This document shows positions 7,633 to 17,182 of a DNA stretch of 28,975 nucleotides, in pieces. The stretch covers positions 1-28,975 of the forward strand of contig JAHHTE010000008.1 of the NCBI GenBank assembly GCA_020024815.1, in the 5' to 3' direction. Position 1 is the stretch's first letter, and every line of letters starts with the position of its first letter. The notes under the pieces are model-generated. The model was given only the letters and a program-made list of their open reading frames with translations. It made no database searches and was not told the origin of the DNA. The translations under genes were made by a program, and so were the position numbers. This stretch comes from Mailhella sp. (GTDB lineage: Bacteria; Desulfobacterota; Desulfovibrionia; Desulfovibrionales; Desulfovibrionaceae).

Positions 7633-9582
7633 ATGGTAAAAGTTAAAAATGTTCTTGTTGCACTGTTTTTTGTATTGAGTTTTTTTAGTGTTTTTTATTC
7701 TGTTTCCTTTGCAAATACGAAAACAGAACAAAATGGTATAAAAATGGATTTTCAACAAGCTGATATACATCAATTTATTCGGTATATCAGTGAAATGACA
7801 GGATATAATATTGTAACAACTCCTGATGTTTCAGGGTCTGTAACTATTTATTCCCCTGTTACTATTAGTGCAGAACAAGCTTTTGAAACTTTTATAGCTA
7901 TTATGCGAGTACATGGTTTTGCTGTACAAAAAACTGGTGATGTGTATTCTGTAATTCCTTTTAAAGATGGGGTTCAACAAGGAAAAACTACCATAGGAAA
8001 AGAGAAAACAGCAGTACCTCAAACTATTGAAACAAGAATTATTCCTTTAAAAAATGGTATTGCACAAGAATTATCAAAAATTTTACCATCAATTTTAGTT
8101 CGTGATTATTATATTTCTGCTTATGCACCTACAAATACTCTTGCCATTACTGCTCCTAAAGATTCTATGGATACAGCCCTTGCTTTTATTGAACAAGTGG
8201 AAAATAGTAAGCAAAAAGGGGGAACAGAAGTTATAAAACTTGTGCATGGTAGTGCAAAACCTATTGCTCTTTCTTTATTAAATATGTTGAAAAGTCGTGA
8301 TGAAGAAATTGCAAAAAAAGGTGGAATTAGCGTAAGCATGGTACAAGCTGATGAAAGAACAAATAGTATTATTTTATATGCTGATGCTGAATCTGTTATT
8401 GTTGCTAAAAAAATATTAAAAGAACTTGATATCCCCACACCAAAAGGTAAAGGTGATGTTCATCATGTGCGTTTATCAAATGGAAAAGCTGAAGATATTG
8501 CAGAAGTAATTAATTCCTTATTAGAAAGGCAAGTTGCTTCGCTCAATCCAGAAGAAGAACATGAAACTGTTCTTTCAAAAGATATTAAAGTTGTTCCTGA
8601 TAAATCAACAAATAGTCTTGTTATTACAGCTCGTTCTGATGAATTTGATGCTCTTAATGAAATTATTAAAAAATTGGATATTGTTAGAAAACAAGTTTTT
8701 ATTGAAGCCCTTATTATGGAAGTAAGTAGTGAATCTACAAGTGCTTTTGGTATAAATTGGGGACTTGGCACAGAAAAAGATAAACTCGGCATTGTTGGTG
8801 GCGTTAATTTAAACGGTGGTACTATTGGGCTTGGGTCTAATAAAGTAGTATCGCTTCCTTCGGGGATTAGTATTGGAACTATTCTTACAAATGCTTTTTC
8901 TGTTGGAGGTACACAATATAATGTACAATCTATTTTAAATTTATCAAAAGGAAATACAGATATAGATGTATTAGCAACACCGCAACTTCTAACATTAGAT
9001 AATGAAGAAGCTAGCTTTGAAGTTGTAGATAATATTCCTTTTACAAAAGAATCAACTGCAAGTAATGACGCTAATTTTACAACACAAACAATGGATTATA
9101 AAGATGTTGGGGTTAAATTAAAAATTGTTCCAAGAATTAGTGAAAGTGGTGCTTTACGCCTTGAAGTAGAACAAGAAATAAGTCGTGTAACGCAAGGTTT
9201 ACTTACTCTTACTAATGGGGATCAAATTGTTGCTCCTACCACAAGAAAAAGATTTCTTAAATCAACAATTTTATTACAAGATGGACATACTGCTGTTATT
9301 GGTGGTTTACTTGACGATAATTCAAGTAATCAACAATCAGAAGTGCCTGGTTTATCTAAAATTCCTGGTTTTGGCTGGCTCTTTAAATCCCGTCAAAAAG
9401 AAAGAAATCAAACAAATTTATTTGTCTTTATTACCCCAAAAGTAATAAGAAGTTTTGATGAAGCACAAACAATTACTGCAGAAAAACAACAAATATTACA
9501 TCAAACAAGTATTGGAAAAAATGGACTTGGTTTACCTATTATGAGTAAACCAAAACTTATGAAACCTCTTTTTGTGAATTAA
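7633..9582 (+). CDS. gspD: T2SS outer-membrane secretin GspD
   Basis: This 649-residue secretin forms the multimeric outer-membrane channel. It has a signal peptide (cut likely after SFA-27), an N0 domain (about 35-105, MDFQQADIHQFIRYISEMTGYN), and N1-N3 repeats (about 135-350, with the recurring ADERTNSIILYA / DKSTNSLVITA pattern). The C-terminal secretin barrel follows (about 365-610), with VPGLSKIPGFGWLF at 571-584 and NLFVFITPKVIR after it. Length is normal. The tail past 610 is short and carries no recognisable S-domain. No gspS-type pilotin gene is in the window; the TPR lipoprotein downstream is a candidate substitute. Confidence 0.96.
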   Translation: MVKVKNVLVALFFVLSFFSVFYSVSFANTKTEQNGIKMDFQQADIHQFIRYISEMTGYNIVTTPDVSGSVTIYSPVTISAEQAFETFIAIMRVHGFAVQKTGDVYSVIPFKDGVQQGKTTIGKEKTAVPQTIETRIIPLKNGIAQELSKILPSILVRDYYISAYAPTNTLAITAPKDSMDTALAFIEQVENSKQKGGTEVIKLVHGSAKPIALSLLNMLKSRDEEIAKKGGISVSMVQADERTNSIILYADAESVIVAKKILKELDIPTPKGKGDVHHVRLSNGKAEDIAEVINSLLERQVASLNPEEEHETVLSKDIKVVPDKSTNSLVITARSDEFDALNEIIKKLDIVRKQVFIEALIMEVSSESTSAFGINWGLGTEKDKLGIVGGVNLNGGTIGLGSNKVVSLPSGISIGTILTNAFSVGGTQYNVQSILNLSKGNTDIDVLATPQLLTLDNEEASFEVVDNIPFTKESTASNDANFTTQTMDYKDVGVKLKIVPRISESGALRLEVEQEISRVTQGLLTLTNGDQIVAPTTRKRFLKSTILLQDGHTAVIGGLLDDNSSNQQSEVPGLSKIPGFGWLFKSRQKERNQTNLFVFITPKVIRSFDEAQTITAEKQQILHQTSIGKNGLGLPIMSKPKLMKPLFVN

Positions 9583-9592
9583 TGGAATTTTT

Positions 9593-11287
9593 ATGGCTCA
9601 AGTAGATATGCATTTTCTTACTCTTACAGAAGAAGAAATAATACAATATCAGCAAAAAGCAGATTTTTTGCATATTCCCTTATGTCAAATTTTATTTGAA
9701 GAAAATAAAATTGAAGAAAATCAATATCTTATGTTGTTATCAAAAGAGTATGATATTGAATATATTAAGGATTTAAGTGAGCTAGTTAAAAATGAACAAA
9801 GTAATTGGAAAATTGAGAATGAAGTTATTTGTTCTTTTCCTTTACAATGGCTAAGAAAAAATTCTCTTGTGCCAATTTTTTATGGGGAAGAATTAATTCT
9901 TGCTTTTTCTGATGTAAAAGCTTGGCTTTTAAATCAAGAAATTGAATTTACGTTAGGTGAAAATATTGTTCGTCCCATTTTAGCAGAAAAAAATCAAATT
10001 CAAATTCTTATTAATATAGCTTTCAATGAAACTTCTACTTCCAATGCAGAAGATTTTTTGCAAAAAAATGATAATGATGAATTTAATTTTGATGAAGATA
10101 ATATTAGTGATGTGCTTGATGATAGCAATGAAGCACCTTTTATTCGATTTGTGAACCATATTTTAGCGCAAGCAATTAGGCTTGGAGCTAGTGATATACA
10201 TATTGAACCATACAGAGATGAATCGCGTGTGCGTTTTCGTTTAGATGGTATTTTGTATGATAGGCATAAATTAGATAAAAATTATCACCCTGCCATTGTT
10301 TCGCGTGTTAAAGTTATGGCAAAACTTAATATTGCAGAAAAAAGATTGCCTCAAGATGGGAGAATAACCATTGCTTTGGGGGAGCGTGAGGTTGGTTTAC
10401 GGGTTTCAACTTTACCAACTTCCTTTGGGGAAAGAATTGTGTTACGTTTGCTTGAAAAATCTGAAAAAGTTTTATCATTAACTGAATTGGGATTAAATAG
10501 CGAATGTTTGAAAACTATGTATAATTTTATTAATATGCCTAATGGTATTATCCTTGTTACAGGTCCAACAGGAAGTGGTAAAACAACAACATTATATGCT
10601 GCTTTACAAGAAATTGCTTCCCCTAATAGAAATATTTTAACTATTGAAGACCCCGTGGAATATGAACTTGAAGGCGTAGGACAAGTACAAGTAAATAGTA
10701 AAATTGGGTTAACCTTTGCTAGTGGGTTGCGTTCCTTAGTTCGGCAAGACCCTGATGTTATTTTAATTGGGGAAATACGGGATACAGAAACAGCTTCTAT
10801 TGCTGTGCAATCAGCTTTAACTGGTCACCTTGTTTTTTCAACTTTGCATACTAATGATGCACCAAGTGCTATAAGTCGTTTGCTTGATATGGAAGTAGAA
10901 CCATTTTTGCTTGCTTCTGTATTACGAGGAGTTATTGCTCAACGATTAGTTAGGGTTTTATGTCCTCATTGTAAAGAACCTTATCTTCCAAATGCAGAAG
11001 AAAAACAAAGGCTTGGAACAGCAATTTCCTATATGGATAAACATTTATATAAGGAAGTTGGCTGTACACATTGTATGCATACAGGTTATAAAGGACGTAT
11101 AGCAATTTACGAAATGATGCCTGTTACTGATATGATTAAAAAACTTACAGCTGAAAAAAAAGACGCAAATACTATTCGGGAGGCTGCATTACAAACTGGA
11201 ATGTATTCATTAGTTCAAGATGGTATGGTAAAAGTTGCTCAAGGTATTACTTCTTTAATAGAACTTGCACGGGTTATAAATGTATAA
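9593..11287 (+). CDS. gspE: T2SS assembly ATPase GspE
   Basis: This 564-residue cytoplasmic hexameric ATPase powers pseudopilus assembly. It has an N-terminal GspL-binding domain (about 1-140), an acidic linker (158-179) and a RecA-like ATPase core. Motifs are Walker A GPTGSGKTT (324-332), the Asp box IEDPVE (351-356), Walker B VILIGEIRD (389-397) and the His box STLHTNDAPS (416-425). A zinc-binding tetracysteine is present as CPHC (457-460) and CTHC (491-494), typical of GspE/PilB. It starts 10 bases after gspD and its end overlaps the next gene by 8 bases. Confidence 0.96.
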   Translation: MAQVDMHFLTLTEEEIIQYQQKADFLHIPLCQILFEENKIEENQYLMLLSKEYDIEYIKDLSELVKNEQSNWKIENEVICSFPLQWLRKNSLVPIFYGEELILAFSDVKAWLLNQEIEFTLGENIVRPILAEKNQIQILINIAFNETSTSNAEDFLQKNDNDEFNFDEDNISDVLDDSNEAPFIRFVNHILAQAIRLGASDIHIEPYRDESRVRFRLDGILYDRHKLDKNYHPAIVSRVKVMAKLNIAEKRLPQDGRITIALGEREVGLRVSTLPTSFGERIVLRLLEKSEKVLSLTELGLNSECLKTMYNFINMPNGIILVTGPTGSGKTTTLYAALQEIASPNRNILTIEDPVEYELEGVGQVQVNSKIGLTFASGLRSLVRQDPDVILIGEIRDTETASIAVQSALTGHLVFSTLHTNDAPSAISRLLDMEVEPFLLASVLRGVIAQRLVRVLCPHCKEPYLPNAEEKQRLGTAISYMDKHLYKEVGCTHCMHTGYKGRIAIYEMMPVTDMIKKLTAEKKDANTIREAALQTGMYSLVQDGMVKVAQGITSLIELARVINV

Positions 11288-12227
11288 TTTTTGGCAAAAA
11301 ATAAAAAATTTTCGTTTGTTTTCAAAAAATAGTATGCTTGCGTATACTGTTTCTTCTTCGTATAAACAATTTTTCTTATATGTTATTGTTTTTATTTTTT
11401 CTTATTCTTGCTTTTATGGGTATATGAAGCTTGACAATATAATACAAGAAAAATCTCAACAAATTGTTGCAGAATTTAATAAACGTAATATTTTTATTCA
11501 AAATATTGAATATAGTCTTATACAACAAAAAGTTTTGCTTACTAATGTAAGTTATAAAACAAAAGAAAATATTTTAATAAATAATGCTGAAATAGAAGTA
11601 TTATTATGGAAAAAAGGCTTAGGCATTAATTTAGATTTATTTGATGGAACTATGCAAGGAACTATTTGTATCGATTCAATATTTAATTTAAAAAATCTTA
11701 TTGTAGATATTAATATAAATGCATTAGCTATAAAAAAAATGCTTGCTCTTTATTCTAATCCTTATATTGCAAGTTTAGGAACTGTTACAAAAGGTACTGT
11801 AAATACAAAATTACATACTACTATTCCTATGCAACAAAACAGACCATTAATTCATGAAAGTAACGGGAATATAGAACTTTTTGTTAATGATAGCTCTATA
11901 AAACATAATATTCCTATTTTGAAAAATGATACTATTTCTGCTATTAATCTTAAAGGAGAAGCTACTTGGGAAAAACAAGATTTAAAAGGATTTCATATAA
12001 AAGCAAATAGTTCTGTGATTAATGCAGATTTTTCTGGTACTGCATATATTAATTATTTTCAATTATTAGCAACAAATATTAATGTTGATGCTCTTGTAAA
12101 AATTGATAAAAAAGATATTAATGAAACATTTACCCCAAAAAATACGTTAAAAGCAATTAATAAGTATGGGCAAGTTAAAATGAAAATTACAGGTTCACTT
12201 GGAAGACCAAGTGTAAATATTTTGTAG
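11280..12227 (+). CDS. gspN: T2SS protein GspN-like
   Basis: This 315-residue protein has one N-terminal membrane helix (about 31-47) and a large periplasmic part rich in predicted beta strands. The pattern resembles the GspN/AsmA-like family found between gspE and gspL in many delta-lineage T2SS clusters: the LLTNVSY strand, the LNLDLFDGTMQGTI repeat, and the ending GQVKMKITGSLGRPSVNIL. GspN is an accessory subunit absent from many T2SS and its exact role is not settled. The ATG lies inside the gspE stop region (8-base overlap), so the two are probably translationally coupled. The call rests on position and fold pattern more than on strong motifs. Confidence 0.7.
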   Translation: MYNFWQKIKNFRLFSKNSMLAYTVSSSYKQFFLYVIVFIFSYSCFYGYMKLDNIIQEKSQQIVAEFNKRNIFIQNIEYSLIQQKVLLTNVSYKTKENILINNAEIEVLLWKKGLGINLDLFDGTMQGTICIDSIFNLKNLIVDININALAIKKMLALYSNPYIASLGTVTKGTVNTKLHTTIPMQQNRPLIHESNGNIELFVNDSSIKHNIPILKNDTISAINLKGEATWEKQDLKGFHIKANSSVINADFSGTAYINYFQLLATNINVDALVKIDKKDINETFTPKNTLKAINKYGQVKMKITGSLGRPSVNIL

Positions 12228-12236
12228 AGATAATGT

Positions 12237-13718
12237 ATGAATAATAATGTATTGGTAATTTTTGAATATGATACGTTTTGGCATATTTCCTTATGGGAAA
12301 AGCGATGTTTTTTATTACAATTAATAAAAGAAAGTAAAATTACTCATACAAAACAAAATCCAGAAGAATTATTACAAGAAATTTTTACACAATTAGGTGA
12401 AATAAAAAATACTTTTTCATCAATATATATATGTTTATCTCCTAAAAATGTTTTAGTAAAATATTGGGAATTTCCTTTTTGGGGAAATACAAAGGCTCTA
12501 AAAGCGTTAACTATTCTCATGGATTCAGAAATTCCAAATATTGAAAATTTAGAAAGTAAATTTCTTTTTGATCATTCTTCTTTTATTAAACGTAAAACAA
12601 ATATTTTATCTGCTTCTTGCTCTAAAAAAATTCTTGAATTATGGAAAAAAACTTTTTTATTAGAAACAGTTACAGATTTACATCTTTCTTTTTTTCCTTT
12701 TCCTTATTTAAATTTAGATAATATTGCTAAAAAAAATAATACATTTATAGGATTAATGGGAAATAGACTTTGCGTTTTTCAATGTAAAAATGGCATTGTT
12801 TCTTATTTTAAACAAATTCAAATGTTAGGTGGAGTACAAGTAGAAGAAAAGGCTCTTTATTCTGCATGGCAAATTATTTTACAAGATTTAATTGTTGATA
12901 ATGATACTATAATAATACTTTCAAGTGAATTAGAAAAGTTTAAACATATTTTTTCATCTCAAGCTTTGTTTGTAGCAGAAAATGAAATTATTTCTACACA
13001 AGAAAAGATTTTAAAAAAATTACAAAGTATTTTAAAAAACCTTAAAATAAGACAAAAAAAGGTTAATATTTATACAAGTGTTCCTCAAGGCTTAGAAAGT
13101 ATAGAAGCAAAAGTTGCAAAATTATTTATCCAAAAAACATTGGGTATGCGTATTTATGCTCCTAGTTTTAATTTTACACAACATATTATTTCTTCGTCAA
13201 AAAAGACATTTTCATCTGTCAAAAAAGAAATCATTCCACTATGTTTTGGTGCATTTTGTGCTTTATCTTGTGTTGTTTGGTTAGCAAGTAATGTGCAAAA
13301 GTTAAAAAATGAAAATACATTTTATACCACAAGGATTAATGAAATTTATAAAAATTTAGCACCACAAGCACCTGATTTTAAAAGTTATAAACAAATGAAA
13401 AGTGTTTTACAAAGTAAAATAAATGAAAGTGCGTTGCCTACAAGCTCTTCAAGTATCTTGCAAATATTAATGGCGATTCATAATAATGTTCCACAAAATG
13501 AAAATATTTTAATTGAGCAATTTATTGTTGATAAAAAGATAGTTACATTACAAGGGAATATTTTAAATTACGATGAATTAGAATTATTTAAAAATGCATT
13601 AGAAAAAGTAGATTTTTTCCAAAACATAAAAATAAGTCAAGCAACACTTATTCAAAAGAAAAATATGAAAAATAATTTTCAAATAAATTTTAAACTTTCT
13701 TTGGAAATTGTGGAGTAA
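12237..13718 (+). CDS. gspL: T2SS inner-membrane protein GspL
   Basis: This 493-residue bitopic protein has a large cytoplasmic actin-like/PilM-type domain (1 to about 320), which binds GspE in known systems. One membrane helix follows (about 331-351, IIPLCFGAFCALSCVVWLA), then a periplasmic PilN-like domain with a coiled-coil start (about 352-400) and a ferredoxin-like end. Gene order GspE-N-L-M and this topology support GspL. The sequence itself is diverged and Lys/Asn-rich, as expected in this AT-rich genome. It starts 9 bases after gspN, and gspM follows after 2 bases. Confidence 0.85.
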   Translation: MNNNVLVIFEYDTFWHISLWEKRCFLLQLIKESKITHTKQNPEELLQEIFTQLGEIKNTFSSIYICLSPKNVLVKYWEFPFWGNTKALKALTILMDSEIPNIENLESKFLFDHSSFIKRKTNILSASCSKKILELWKKTFLLETVTDLHLSFFPFPYLNLDNIAKKNNTFIGLMGNRLCVFQCKNGIVSYFKQIQMLGGVQVEEKALYSAWQIILQDLIVDNDTIIILSSELEKFKHIFSSQALFVAENEIISTQEKILKKLQSILKNLKIRQKKVNIYTSVPQGLESIEAKVAKLFIQKTLGMRIYAPSFNFTQHIISSSKKTFSSVKKEIIPLCFGAFCALSCVVWLASNVQKLKNENTFYTTRINEIYKNLAPQAPDFKSYKQMKSVLQSKINESALPTSSSSILQILMAIHNNVPQNENILIEQFIVDKKIVTLQGNILNYDELELFKNALEKVDFFQNIKISQATLIQKKNMKNNFQINFKLSLEIVE

Positions 13719-13720
13719 GT

Positions 13721-14185
13721 ATGATTAAAAAAATTTTTTATTATATATTAATTGGTGTTGCAGTACTTTTTTTTATAATAGTTGGTAGTTTAATTGTTTC
13801 TATACAAGGTTATCAAAAGGAAAATAAAGTATTACAAAAAAATTACGCTGAATTTCTTATTTATGAGCAAGAAATTCCTTTATTAACACAGGAAAAACAA
13901 AAACAAAATGGAGGAGCTTTATTTAGTCGTATTACTGATGAAGCTGAAAAACTACATATTGCTACTAAATTGGAAGCATTAACTCCTTCGGAAAGTGTAC
14001 TTGCAAATGTAATAGAACAAGTTGATTTACAATTTTCAGGTTTATATTTAGATGAGTGTATGAATTTAATTTATCATATTGAAAAATATGATGATTTAAA
14101 AATTGAAAAATGTTCTATTCAATTAGATGATAAGAAAATGTTTATCCTTGCCATGAGTGTAGTACGTTATGGATCAAGTAGATAA
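13721..14185 (+). CDS. gspM: T2SS inner-membrane protein GspM
   Basis: This 154-residue protein has an N-terminal membrane helix (about 6-28), a short coiled coil (about 30-60) and a periplasmic ferredoxin-like domain (about 75-150). This is the layout of GspM, the partner of GspL. A GGAG ribosome site at 13712-13715 lies inside the end of gspL, five bases before the ATG. The 3' end overlaps gspI by 17 bases. The call rests on topology and position, since GspM sequences are poorly conserved. Confidence 0.82.
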   Translation: MIKKIFYYILIGVAVLFFIIVGSLIVSIQGYQKENKVLQKNYAEFLIYEQEIPLLTQEKQKQNGGALFSRITDEAEKLHIATKLEALTPSESVLANVIEQVDLQFSGLYLDECMNLIYHIEKYDDLKIEKCSIQLDDKKMFILAMSVVRYGSSR

Positions 14186-14525
14186 TGGCTTTACCTTATT
14201 AGAAGTATTAATTGCTTTAGTGATTTTAAGCATTGTTGCAGTTGTAGTTGTGCGACAAGTAGGGGATTCGCAACAGCAAATCGCTGACTCTGTATGGCAA
14301 GATGTAATTTTATATAAAGGAAGAGAAATTATTATAGAAAAAATAAAAAAAGGAGAAGAAATTGCAAGTTCTGGAAGTTTAGCTCCTGAATATCCACATA
14401 TTGAATGGCAAACAAAAACAAAAACTATTAGTGCTGAAATTCCAATTACATTATATCAAATTGAATTTAAAGATAAAAATCAACAACCTCCACGTATATT
14501 TTTATTTGAATATATTTTACCATAG
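14169..14525 (+). CDS. gspI: Minor pseudopilin GspI
   Basis: This 118-residue prepilin-like protein has a very short leader (MDQVDNG), cut after G7, leaving FTLLEVLIALVILS with the conserved Glu at +5. Its size and its position directly before a GspJ-like and a GspK-like protein fit GspI, which with J and K forms the pseudopilus tip. It overlaps gspM by 17 bases. Confidence 0.85.
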   Translation: MDQVDNGFTLLEVLIALVILSIVAVVVVRQVGDSQQQIADSVWQDVILYKGREIIIEKIKKGEEIASSGSLAPEYPHIEWQTKTKTISAEIPITLYQIEFKDKNQQPPRIFLFEYILP

Positions 14526-14531
14526 GTTTTT

Positions 14532-15209
14532 ATGAAAAAGAATGATGGTTTTACATTAATTGAATTACTCATTGCCATGACCTTAACAGGGATTATTGGT
14601 GTTATTCTTTTTTCAACATACGATATGGTTTTACAGTATGGAAAAGATAGTAAAAATATTGTGGTGGCTCAAGAGGAAAAAAGAATTATTAAAGCAATTT
14701 TAGATAATGATTTTTGTAATATTGCTTTAGAAAGAAATGGTGGACCAGCACCAATTTTTAAGGAATTTGAGGAGTTTAGTCCTGTATTTTCTTCTGTTAT
14801 TGAATCAGAGCAAAAGGAAATAGATGAAGAAATATTAATAACATTTTATACTACTTTTTCGTTATATAATATGGAAACCTATGAAACACCTTTACCTGTA
14901 ATTGTGCAATATGTTTTACGAAAAGGTAAAAAAGGTTATTATTTAGTACGGAGAGAAAGAAAATATGCTCAAATAGATATTATAACTACTTGGGAGGAAT
15001 TAATTTTATTAAAACAACTTGAATATTTTGAAATAGCTATTTTGTATAATGGACAATACTTTACTGATTTTTTATCTTTGGCAGAAAATGATAAAGATTA
15101 TTATCCACAGGGGATACGTTTTGAGTACAAAATAAAAAATCAAGAGGAAGTGGAAACATATCTTGTTCCAATTATGCCTTATATTAGGAAAGTAAATGGT
15201 AAGAAATAA
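14532..15209 (+). CDS. gspJ: Minor pseudopilin GspJ
   Basis: This 225-residue prepilin-like protein has leader MKKNDG, cut after G6, then FTLIELLIAMTLTGIIG with Glu at +5. The larger size, the central YxxREKYAQ-like RRERKYAQ segment and the order I-J-K fit GspJ, which binds GspI and GspK in the tip complex. It overlaps gspK by 14 bases, which suggests coupled translation and fixed stoichiometry. Confidence 0.87.
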   Translation: MKKNDGFTLIELLIAMTLTGIIGVILFSTYDMVLQYGKDSKNIVVAQEEKRIIKAILDNDFCNIALERNGGPAPIFKEFEEFSPVFSSVIESEQKEIDEEILITFYTTFSLYNMETYETPLPVIVQYVLRKGKKGYYLVRRERKYAQIDIITTWEELILLKQLEYFEIAILYNGQYFTDFLSLAENDKDYYPQGIRFEYKIKNQEEVETYLVPIMPYIRKVNGKK

Positions 15210-16221
15210 AAAAAATAATGAAGGGGCAGTATTAATTATTGTTCTTTTAATTTTAGCTGGTTTGTCTGTTATTGCAACACAACTTAGTAAGTATGTTTTT
15301 TATGACCATGCACTTTCAAGTATGAGTAAGATTACAATAAGAGGAAAGCTACTTTTAGAGTCGTCAGAAAATATTGCTACAAAGTTATTGCTATATAATA
15401 CAAAATTAATGGAAGAAAATAAGGAATATTATACAATAGAAGAATTAACTACTATGTATAATGCAGCATCTTCTATTTTTGAATCAGAAGATATTTCTAT
15501 GGAGTTTTTTGATGAAAATGCATTATTTCCTTTGAATACAATAGTTCCTTTTTCTGATAGTGGACGACAATTAGCCATAGAAGCACAAGAAATTTTATCA
15601 CGATTAATTCAAATAATATTAAGAAAAAATGGTTTTAAAGGTTCTGACAGTAGTAGTCAATTTATTGCTGAAGAAATGATAAATGCTATGCTTATTTGGA
15701 CAGGATATAATGATCTTGAAAATGAAATACAAGAAGCATACGTAACGGATACTGTAAAACGTTTTCCCACAAAAAAATTATTTAACAATCCACAGGAATT
15801 AACGCTTATTCATTGGAATAATATAGATGAACATATAGTAAAAACTGTACTTTATGGTGGAAAGCAAAGCAAAGGATTATTGGATCTTGTTACAGTGTGG
15901 AGTGGTGGACCTATGAATATTAATACACTTGATCCACTTATTATTGAAGCTTTATGTACAGAAAAAGAAAAAAGTAGTTCGTTGGCAAAGCAAATAGTTA
16001 TAGCACGTAAAAATAAAGGTAAAATACGTGAAGAGCAATGGTTTAGAGAAATATTTGAAGAAAATTCAAGTTTTGTACCGTCAATTCAATTAGTTAGTGA
16101 TGCAAGTAAAGTTTTTCGCTTATTGACAAAAATTGGTAATGGTACAAATCAAATAAATATGGTATCAATATGTATAGTTTTTACAAGTTATGTACGTTGG
16201 TGCTATCGTTACGTAAAATAA
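15196..16221 (+). CDS. gspK: Minor pseudopilin GspK
   Basis: This 341-residue protein is the largest pseudopilin. The leader MVRNKKNNEG is cut after G10, followed by AVLIIVLLILAGLS. The usual Glu at +5 is absent, which is the diagnostic trait of GspK, the tip subunit. The large globular insertion and the later SGGPMNINTLDPLIIEAL segment (a helix-hairpin-like NxNTA motif of GspK) agree. The C-terminal end (about 325-341, SICIVFTSYVRWCYRYVK) is basic and aromatic. Its last codons overlap the ribosome site of gspG. Confidence 0.88.
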   Translation: MVRNKKNNEGAVLIIVLLILAGLSVIATQLSKYVFYDHALSSMSKITIRGKLLLESSENIATKLLLYNTKLMEENKEYYTIEELTTMYNAASSIFESEDISMEFFDENALFPLNTIVPFSDSGRQLAIEAQEILSRLIQIILRKNGFKGSDSSSQFIAEEMINAMLIWTGYNDLENEIQEAYVTDTVKRFPTKKLFNNPQELTLIHWNNIDEHIVKTVLYGGKQSKGLLDLVTVWSGGPMNINTLDPLIIEALCTEKEKSSSLAKQIVIARKNKGKIREEQWFREIFEENSSFVPSIQLVSDASKVFRLLTKIGNGTNQINMVSICIVFTSYVRWCYRYVK

Positions 16222-16235
16222 AGGAGTTACTCACA

Positions 16236-16682
16236 ATGAAAAAGAAAACAAAATGGCAAAAAGATGCAGGTTTTACACTTTTGGAACTTATGATTGTTCT
16301 TGTTATTTTAAGTATTTTAGGTGCGATAGTTGCTCCACAATTTATGGACGAACCACATAAAGCTAGAGTTGTGCAAGCAGAAATGCAAATTGAAAATTTA
16401 TCAACTGCTGTAAAGAAATTTTATTTAGATAATGGTTTTTATCCTTCAACTGAACAAGGTTTAAAAGCTTTGGTAGAAAAACCTGTTGTAGGTAAAACTC
16501 CTAAAAATTATCCTACCAATGGTTATATAGCAAAACTTCCAGATGACCCTTGGGGAAATCCTTATATTTATATTGTACCAGGTGAAAAAACACCTTTTGA
16601 AATTATGAGTTTTGGTGCTGATGGACAAGAAGGTGGGGAAGGAGAAGACCAAGATATTTATGGTGCTGAAGTAGATAAATAG
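16236..16682 (+). CDS. gspG: Major pseudopilin GspG
   Basis: This 148-residue major pseudopilin builds the T2SS pseudopilus. The ATG at 16236 is preceded by AAGGAG (16221-16226) at 9 bases and gives MKKKTKWQKDAG, cut after G12, then FTLLELMIVLVILSILG. Longer in-frame starts inside gspK would destroy the leader and are rejected. Downstream it has every GspG landmark: YLDNGFYPSTEQGLKAL, DPWGNPYIY and the C-terminal calcium-site region SFGADGQEGGEGEDQDI. It has the strongest ribosome site of the gsp block, fitting its role as the most abundant subunit. Unlike in many clusters, gspG lies after gspK rather than before gspI. Confidence 0.97.
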   Translation: MKKKTKWQKDAGFTLLELMIVLVILSILGAIVAPQFMDEPHKARVVQAEMQIENLSTAVKKFYLDNGFYPSTEQGLKALVEKPVVGKTPKNYPTNGYIAKLPDDPWGNPYIYIVPGEKTPFEIMSFGADGQEGGEGEDQDIYGAEVDK

Positions 16683-16690
16683 GATTATTT

Positions 16691-17182
16691 ATGATTGAGC
16701 CTTGTTTGGTGAAAGCAAAAAAAAATGCTGGTTTTACTCTTTTAGAACTAATGATAACACTTGGCTTATTGGGTATATTATTAGGAATAACCATTGAAAT
16801 TTTGTGGGGATATAATAAAGGAGTAACAGAAACAGTTTCACAAATAATTGATGCAAAAATAGAGGCAAAATCTCTTGCTCTTATGCAGGGTGAAACTGTA
16901 AAATTAGTGTTTTCATCAAATGAGGTAATTGCGTATATCAAAGATGAGCCTATAAAAAAATTTCAAATAGCTGATGGTGTACAACTTGTTTCTGTTAATG
17001 AAAAAAATCTTAGCTTTAATTCCTATGAATTATTTATTAATAAATTAGGATTATCGCAAGATTGTATAATAAAAATTCAAAGTAAGGATATGTTTAAAGT
17101 TGTGTTTATTCCAACTTTTGGCAGCCCACTTATTTTTGATAGAGATATTTCACTAGAGTTAATCTATAAGGAATATTTATGA
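16691..17182 (+). CDS. gspH: Pseudopilin GspH-like
   Basis: This 163-residue prepilin-like protein has leader MIEPCLVKAKKNAG, cut after G14, then FTLLELMITLGLLGILLG with Glu at +5. The globular part is short and beta-rich, ending VVFIPTFGSPLIFDRDISLELIY, which resembles the GspH/FimT end. By elimination, and by its place next to gspG, it is GspH. The start has GGATT 7-11 bases before the ATG. It overlaps the TPR gene by 4 bases (ATGA). Confidence 0.78.
   Translation: MIEPCLVKAKKNAGFTLLELMITLGLLGILLGITIEILWGYNKGVTETVSQIIDAKIEAKSLALMQGETVKLVFSSNEVIAYIKDEPIKKFQIADGVQLVSVNEKNLSFNSYELFINKLGLSQDCIIKIQSKDMFKVVFIPTFGSPLIFDRDISLELIYKEYL

Noticed and set aside
8463..8792. Long open frame opposite gspD, with similar ones opposite uvrB, ligA and yebC
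   Set aside because: These are antisense shadows of strongly supported genes, with low-complexity Ser/Leu-rich translations and no ribosome sites.
5541..17182. Type IV pilus or competence system instead of T2SS
   Set aside because: GspC with PDZ domain, GspL/M/N and a GspK lacking Glu at +5 are T2SS markers; there is no PilT, PilA or PilQ-specific domain.
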